Of a stretch of DNA of 7,568 nucleotides, positions 5,748-7,568 are shown piece by piece (position 1 is the stretch's first letter; each line of letters starts with the position of its first letter). Made by a program: the position numbers and the translations under genes. The notes below the pieces were generated by a model. That model searched no databases, had not been told where the DNA came from, and saw nothing but the letters and a program-made list of their open reading frames with translations. The DNA lies in the NCBI GenBank assembly GCA_028571885.1, contig JAPVVU010000140.1:1-7568 (forward strand), in the 5' to 3' direction. This DNA comes from Gammaproteobacteria bacterium (lineage in GTDB: Bacteria > Pseudomonadota > Gammaproteobacteria > GRL18).

Positions 5748-6353
5748 ATGTCGGAAATCAGGTCAGAAAGGCAAGCCTCTGTAAAACGTGATACCAATGA
5801 AACCCGTATAGAAGTGAACATTAATCTCGATGGCTCGGGACAGGGTAAATTTGATACTGGAGTGCCCTTTTTGGAACACATGATGGACCAGATTGCACGT
5901 CACGGTATGATTGACATATCAATCAAAGCTAAAGGCGATTTAGACATTGATGCTCACCACACAGCAGAAGATATCGGCATCACCCTGGGTATGGCAATGA
6001 AACAGGCTTTGGGCGATAAAAAAGGCATTACACGCTATGGTCATGCCTATGTCCCTCTTGATGAGGCCTTATCCCGGGTGGTGATTGATTTTTCCGGGCG
6101 TCCCGGTCTGGAAGATCATGTCGATTACAAGCGTGAAACCGTTGGCAATTTTGATACTGAATTATTTCACGAGTTTTTTCAAGGCTTTGTTAACCATGCG
6201 CTGGTCACTCTGCACATCGATAATATCCGAGGTCAGAACAGTCATCATATTGCTGAAACCGTGTTCAAGGCATTTGGCCGCGCAGTACGCATGGCGATTA
6301 GTGATGATCCCCGAATGCAGGGCACTATCCCTTCTACCAAGGGTAGTTTATAA
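5748..6353 (+). CDS. hisB: Imidazoleglycerol-phosphate dehydratase
   Basis: Catalyses dehydration of imidazole glycerol phosphate to imidazole acetol phosphate, the step after HisF/HisH, using Mn2+ in a 24-mer cytoplasmic enzyme. The 201-residue protein is the stand-alone dehydratase with no N-terminal histidinol-phosphatase domain, unlike E. coli HisB. Family landmarks are all present: FDTGVPFLEHMMDQIARHG (35-53), metal motif H70-H71-T-A-E74-D75, RYGHAYVPLDEALSR (96-110), DFSGRPG (114-120), LFHEFFQGF (139-147), second metal motif S-H166-H167-I-A-E170, and the C-terminal PSTKGSL. GGAG at 5733-5736 lies 11 bases before the ATG, a long but usable spacing. It heads the his cluster, with the promoter at 5606-5633, and is followed by a structured 152-bp spacer before hisH. 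Confidence 0.97.
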   Translation: MSEIRSERQASVKRDTNETRIEVNINLDGSGQGKFDTGVPFLEHMMDQIARHGMIDISIKAKGDLDIDAHHTAEDIGITLGMAMKQALGDKKGITRYGHAYVPLDEALSRVVIDFSGRPGLEDHVDYKRETVGNFDTELFHEFFQGFVNHALVTLHIDNIRGQNSHHIAETVFKAFGRAVRMAISDDPRMQGTIPSTKGSL

Positions 6354-6362
6354 TACAGGCCA

Positions 6363-6397
6363 AGCTGGAGTAAGGGACTAAAATCCCAACTCTGGCT
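6363..6397 (+). other. Strong hairpin in the hisB-hisH spacer
   Basis: In RNA, AGCUGGAGU (6363-6371) pairs along nine positions with 6389-6397 (two G-U pairs). After a small aa/a bulge, GGGA (6374-6377) pairs with UCCC (6384-6387) around CUAAAA. It begins 10 bases after the hisB stop. The first T-run (TCTTTT) is 14 or more bases downstream, so it is not a textbook terminator. It could protect the hisB 3' end, act as a partial terminator, or be a remnant of a repeat element. Confidence 0.55.
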
Positions 6398-6402
6398 CAC
6401 TA

Positions 6403-6429
6403 GTAGTGTCTCTTTTAAACTTACACTAC
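6403..6429 (+). other. Second hairpin in the hisB-hisH spacer
   Basis: GTAGTGT (6403-6409) is perfectly complementary to ACACTAC (6423-6429), a 7-bp stem with a 13-base T/A-rich loop. An alternative overlapping fold, CACTA-G-TAGTG (6398-6408), would exclude it. The two folds could be alternatives, but nothing shows that they switch. Confidence 0.4.
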
Positions 6430-6464
6430 CAATCAGAACTTCTAAACTATATTCTTAAAAACCA

Positions 6465-6511
6465 TGATCTCAAAGCTGTGACCTCAAAACTATGATCTCA
6501 AAACTATGACC
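6465..6511 (+). repeat. 14-bp tandem repeat running into the hisH start codon
   Basis: Three full units, TGATCTCAAAGCTG (6465-6478), TGACCTCAAAACTA (6479-6492) and TGATCTCAAAACTA (6493-6506), are followed by the first five bases of a fourth (TGACC), which belong to hisH. Each junction forms ATGA or GTGA. As a result, starts at 6464 (ATG), 6478 (GTG) and 6492 (ATG) each open a five-codon ORF (MISKL, VTSKL, MISKL) whose TGA stop overlaps the next start. The last stop (6507-6509) overlaps the hisH ATG at 6506. No Shine-Dalgarno-like purine run is present anywhere in the array. Confidence 0.93.
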
Positions 6512-7192
6512 ACTTCCATTACAGTTGCTGTTATTGACTATGGCATGGGTAATCTGCATTCTGTTGCCAAAGCACTGGAGCACGCAAATTCCTCTGCAAA
6601 AGTTCAAGTAACCTCAGACAAACAACTTATCGCAAATGCGGACCGGGTTCTTTTACCTGGCGTAGGCTCCATGCGTGATTGTATGGGTGAAATGCAGCGC
6701 CTCGATCTGATTGATACAATCAAGCAGGCTGCCGCTAATAAGCCTTTTCTAGGCATTTGTATCGGCATGCAGGCTTTGATGACCCATAGTACTGAAAACG
6801 ACGGCGTTGACTGTCTGAATATTATTCCTGGTGAGGTCGAACGTTTTGCCGATGACCTTCATGATCCGCTTTCTCAGACGGGCTCTGAGAACCGATTAAA
6901 GATCCCTCATATGGGCTGGAATCAGGTCCATCAGCAGATTAAACACCCGTTATGGAAAAATATTCCTCAGAACCAGAGATTTTATTTTGTGCACAGCTAT
7001 TTTGTAGTCCCTCAGACACCTGAACCCATTGCTGGTTCTACCCAGTATGGTCACCCTGTTTGTGTGGCTTTAGCTCAGGAAAATATTTTTGCCACACAAT
7101 TTCATCCAGAAAAAAGTGCTGATTCCGGCTTACAGTTATTTTCTAATTTTATTGACTGGAACGGCACTTATGATGAGTCGGCCTGCAGCTAA
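6506..7192 (+). CDS. hisH: Imidazole glycerol phosphate synthase, glutaminase subunit HisH
   Basis: Class I glutamine amidotransferase subunit that hydrolyses glutamine and channels ammonia to HisF, which makes imidazole glycerol phosphate and AICAR. At 228 residues it is slightly longer than the usual 200-215. Landmarks: VAVIDYGMGNLHSV (7-20), oxyanion-loop PGVGS (51-55), nucleophile C85 in GICIGMQ, HMGWNQ, FYFVHSYF, and catalytic H200 with E202 in TQFHPEKS. The catalytic set is complete. The ATG at 6506 is the only reasonable start: upstream in frame there is a TGA at 6479, and the conserved beta strand begins at residue 5. No Shine-Dalgarno sequence precedes it; the 14-bp array does, which suggests translation coupled to upstream mini-ORFs. 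The extra length is mainly an insertion around residues 115-127, between the FADDLHDP and NRLKIPH stretches. Confidence 0.97.
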   Translation: MTTSITVAVIDYGMGNLHSVAKALEHANSSAKVQVTSDKQLIANADRVLLPGVGSMRDCMGEMQRLDLIDTIKQAAANKPFLGICIGMQALMTHSTENDGVDCLNIIPGEVERFADDLHDPLSQTGSENRLKIPHMGWNQVHQQIKHPLWKNIPQNQRFYFVHSYFVVPQTPEPIAGSTQYGHPVCVALAQENIFATQFHPEKSADSGLQLFSNFIDWNGTYDESACS

Positions 7193-7229
7193 ATCAAAAT
7201 TAACTCTTATGAATCAAAATTAACTCTTA
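7192..7229 (+). repeat. 20-bp direct repeat at the hisH-hisA junction
   Basis: AATCAAAATTAACTCTTA occurs at 7192-7209 and again at 7212-7229, separated by TG, so the period is 20 bp. The first copy begins on the last base of the hisH TAA stop. The duplication lengthens the hisH-hisA gap to 88 bp and creates an ATG at 7209 that opens a four-codon ORF ending in TAA at 7221-7223. Confidence 0.93.
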
Positions 7230-7280
7230 AATTGAATTCTTTATTTAAACACTTTATTTTAGTAGAACAGTGAGAAACAA

Positions 7281-7568
7281 ATGATATTAATTCCTGCTAT
7301 CGATTTAAAAGATGGTCAATGTGTTCGCTTGCGTCAGGGGCGCATGGATGATGACACGGTTTTTTCTGACAATCCTGTTGAGATGGCGGGTCGTTGGTAT
7401 AATGCAGGTGCCCGCAGGCTCCATCTGGTTGATTTAAATGGTGCCTTTGAAGGTAAGCCGGTCAATGGTGAAATTATTCAGGAAATCACCAGAACTTATC
7501 CTGATCTGCCGGTAGAAATTGGCGGTGGTATCCGTACCGTTGAAACCGCAGAAGCTTATCTTAATGCC
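7281..7568 (+). CDS. hisA: ProFAR isomerase HisA, N-terminal fragment
   Basis: Phosphoribosylformimino-AICAR isomerase, the (beta/alpha)8-barrel enzyme that opens the ProFAR ring to give PRFAR, the substrate of HisF/HisH. The first 96 codons are in the window, from a usual length of about 245. Family features: MILIPAIDLKDGQCVRLRQG with catalytic D8 in the first strand, HLVDLNGAFEGKPVN after the second strand, and the phosphate-binding EIGGGIR. GTGAG (7270-7274) lies six bases before the ATG and is a fair ribosome binding site, in contrast to hisH. It is read in the same direction as hisB and hisH and probably co-transcribed; hisF would be expected next. Confidence 0.96.
   Translation, partial: MILIPAIDLKDGQCVRLRQGRMDDDTVFSDNPVEMAGRWYNAGARRLHLVDLNGAFEGKPVNGEIIQEITRTYPDLPVEIGGGIRTVETAEAYLNA

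Noticed and set aside
6085..6381. 98-codon ORF overlapping the second half of hisB in another frame
   Set aside because: hisB is conserved to its last residue, and the overlapping frame has no recognisable motif.
6465..6511. CRISPR-like array
   Set aside because: The units are contiguous 14-mers without spacers, so this is a simple tandem repeat.

Overview
The window looks like chromosomal DNA from an AT-rich gammaproteobacterium. The evidence is an Fnr protein with all four iron-sulfur cysteines and the E. coli DNA-reading residues, a ZapE division ATPase that aligns along its whole length with the E. coli protein, and a stand-alone hisB (IGPD only) followed by hisH and hisA, an order common in gammaproteobacteria. 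I see no phage, IS, CRISPR, tRNA or rRNA. A genus cannot be assigned from the sequence.

Layout. 1-67 (-): the first 22 codons of a YkgJ-type cysteine-cluster protein. 280-2493 (+): a membrane hybrid histidine kinase whose sensor resembles RpfC, the DSF (diffusible fatty-acid signal) sensor of Xanthomonas. 2604-3410 (+): a stand-alone regulator with two receiver domains. 3425-3465: a 15-bp-stem hairpin that probably ends that transcript. 3481-4614 (+): zapE. 4676-5497 (-): fnr, convergent with zapE. 5498-5747: a divergent control region with a near-consensus FNR box over a TTGACA hexamer for fnr and a TTGCTA-16-TATAAT promoter for the his genes. 5748-7568 (+): hisB, hisH and the start of hisA, for mid-pathway steps of histidine synthesis.

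How the genes work together. The kinase and the double receiver probably form one signalling unit. Each carries one degenerate receiver followed by one intact receiver, and neither carries an HPt domain, so the phosphorelay is incomplete within the window. Fnr probably controls its own gene. HisH supplies ammonia to HisF (probably just beyond the window), and HisB and HisA act on either side of that step.

The least expected feature is a set of short tandem repeats, different at each place: 24 bp x about 4.6 inside the kinase ATP-binding domain, 12 bp x 6 inside zapE, 15 bp x 2 before zapE, 14 bp x about 3.4 running into the hisH start codon, and 20 bp x 2 at the hisH stop. The 14-bp array forms a chain of five-codon mini-ORFs, each ending in an ATGA or GTGA stop/start overlap with the next and the last overlapping the hisH start, which has no visible Shine-Dalgarno sequence. 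This resembles a translational-coupling relay and is the best candidate here for something undescribed.
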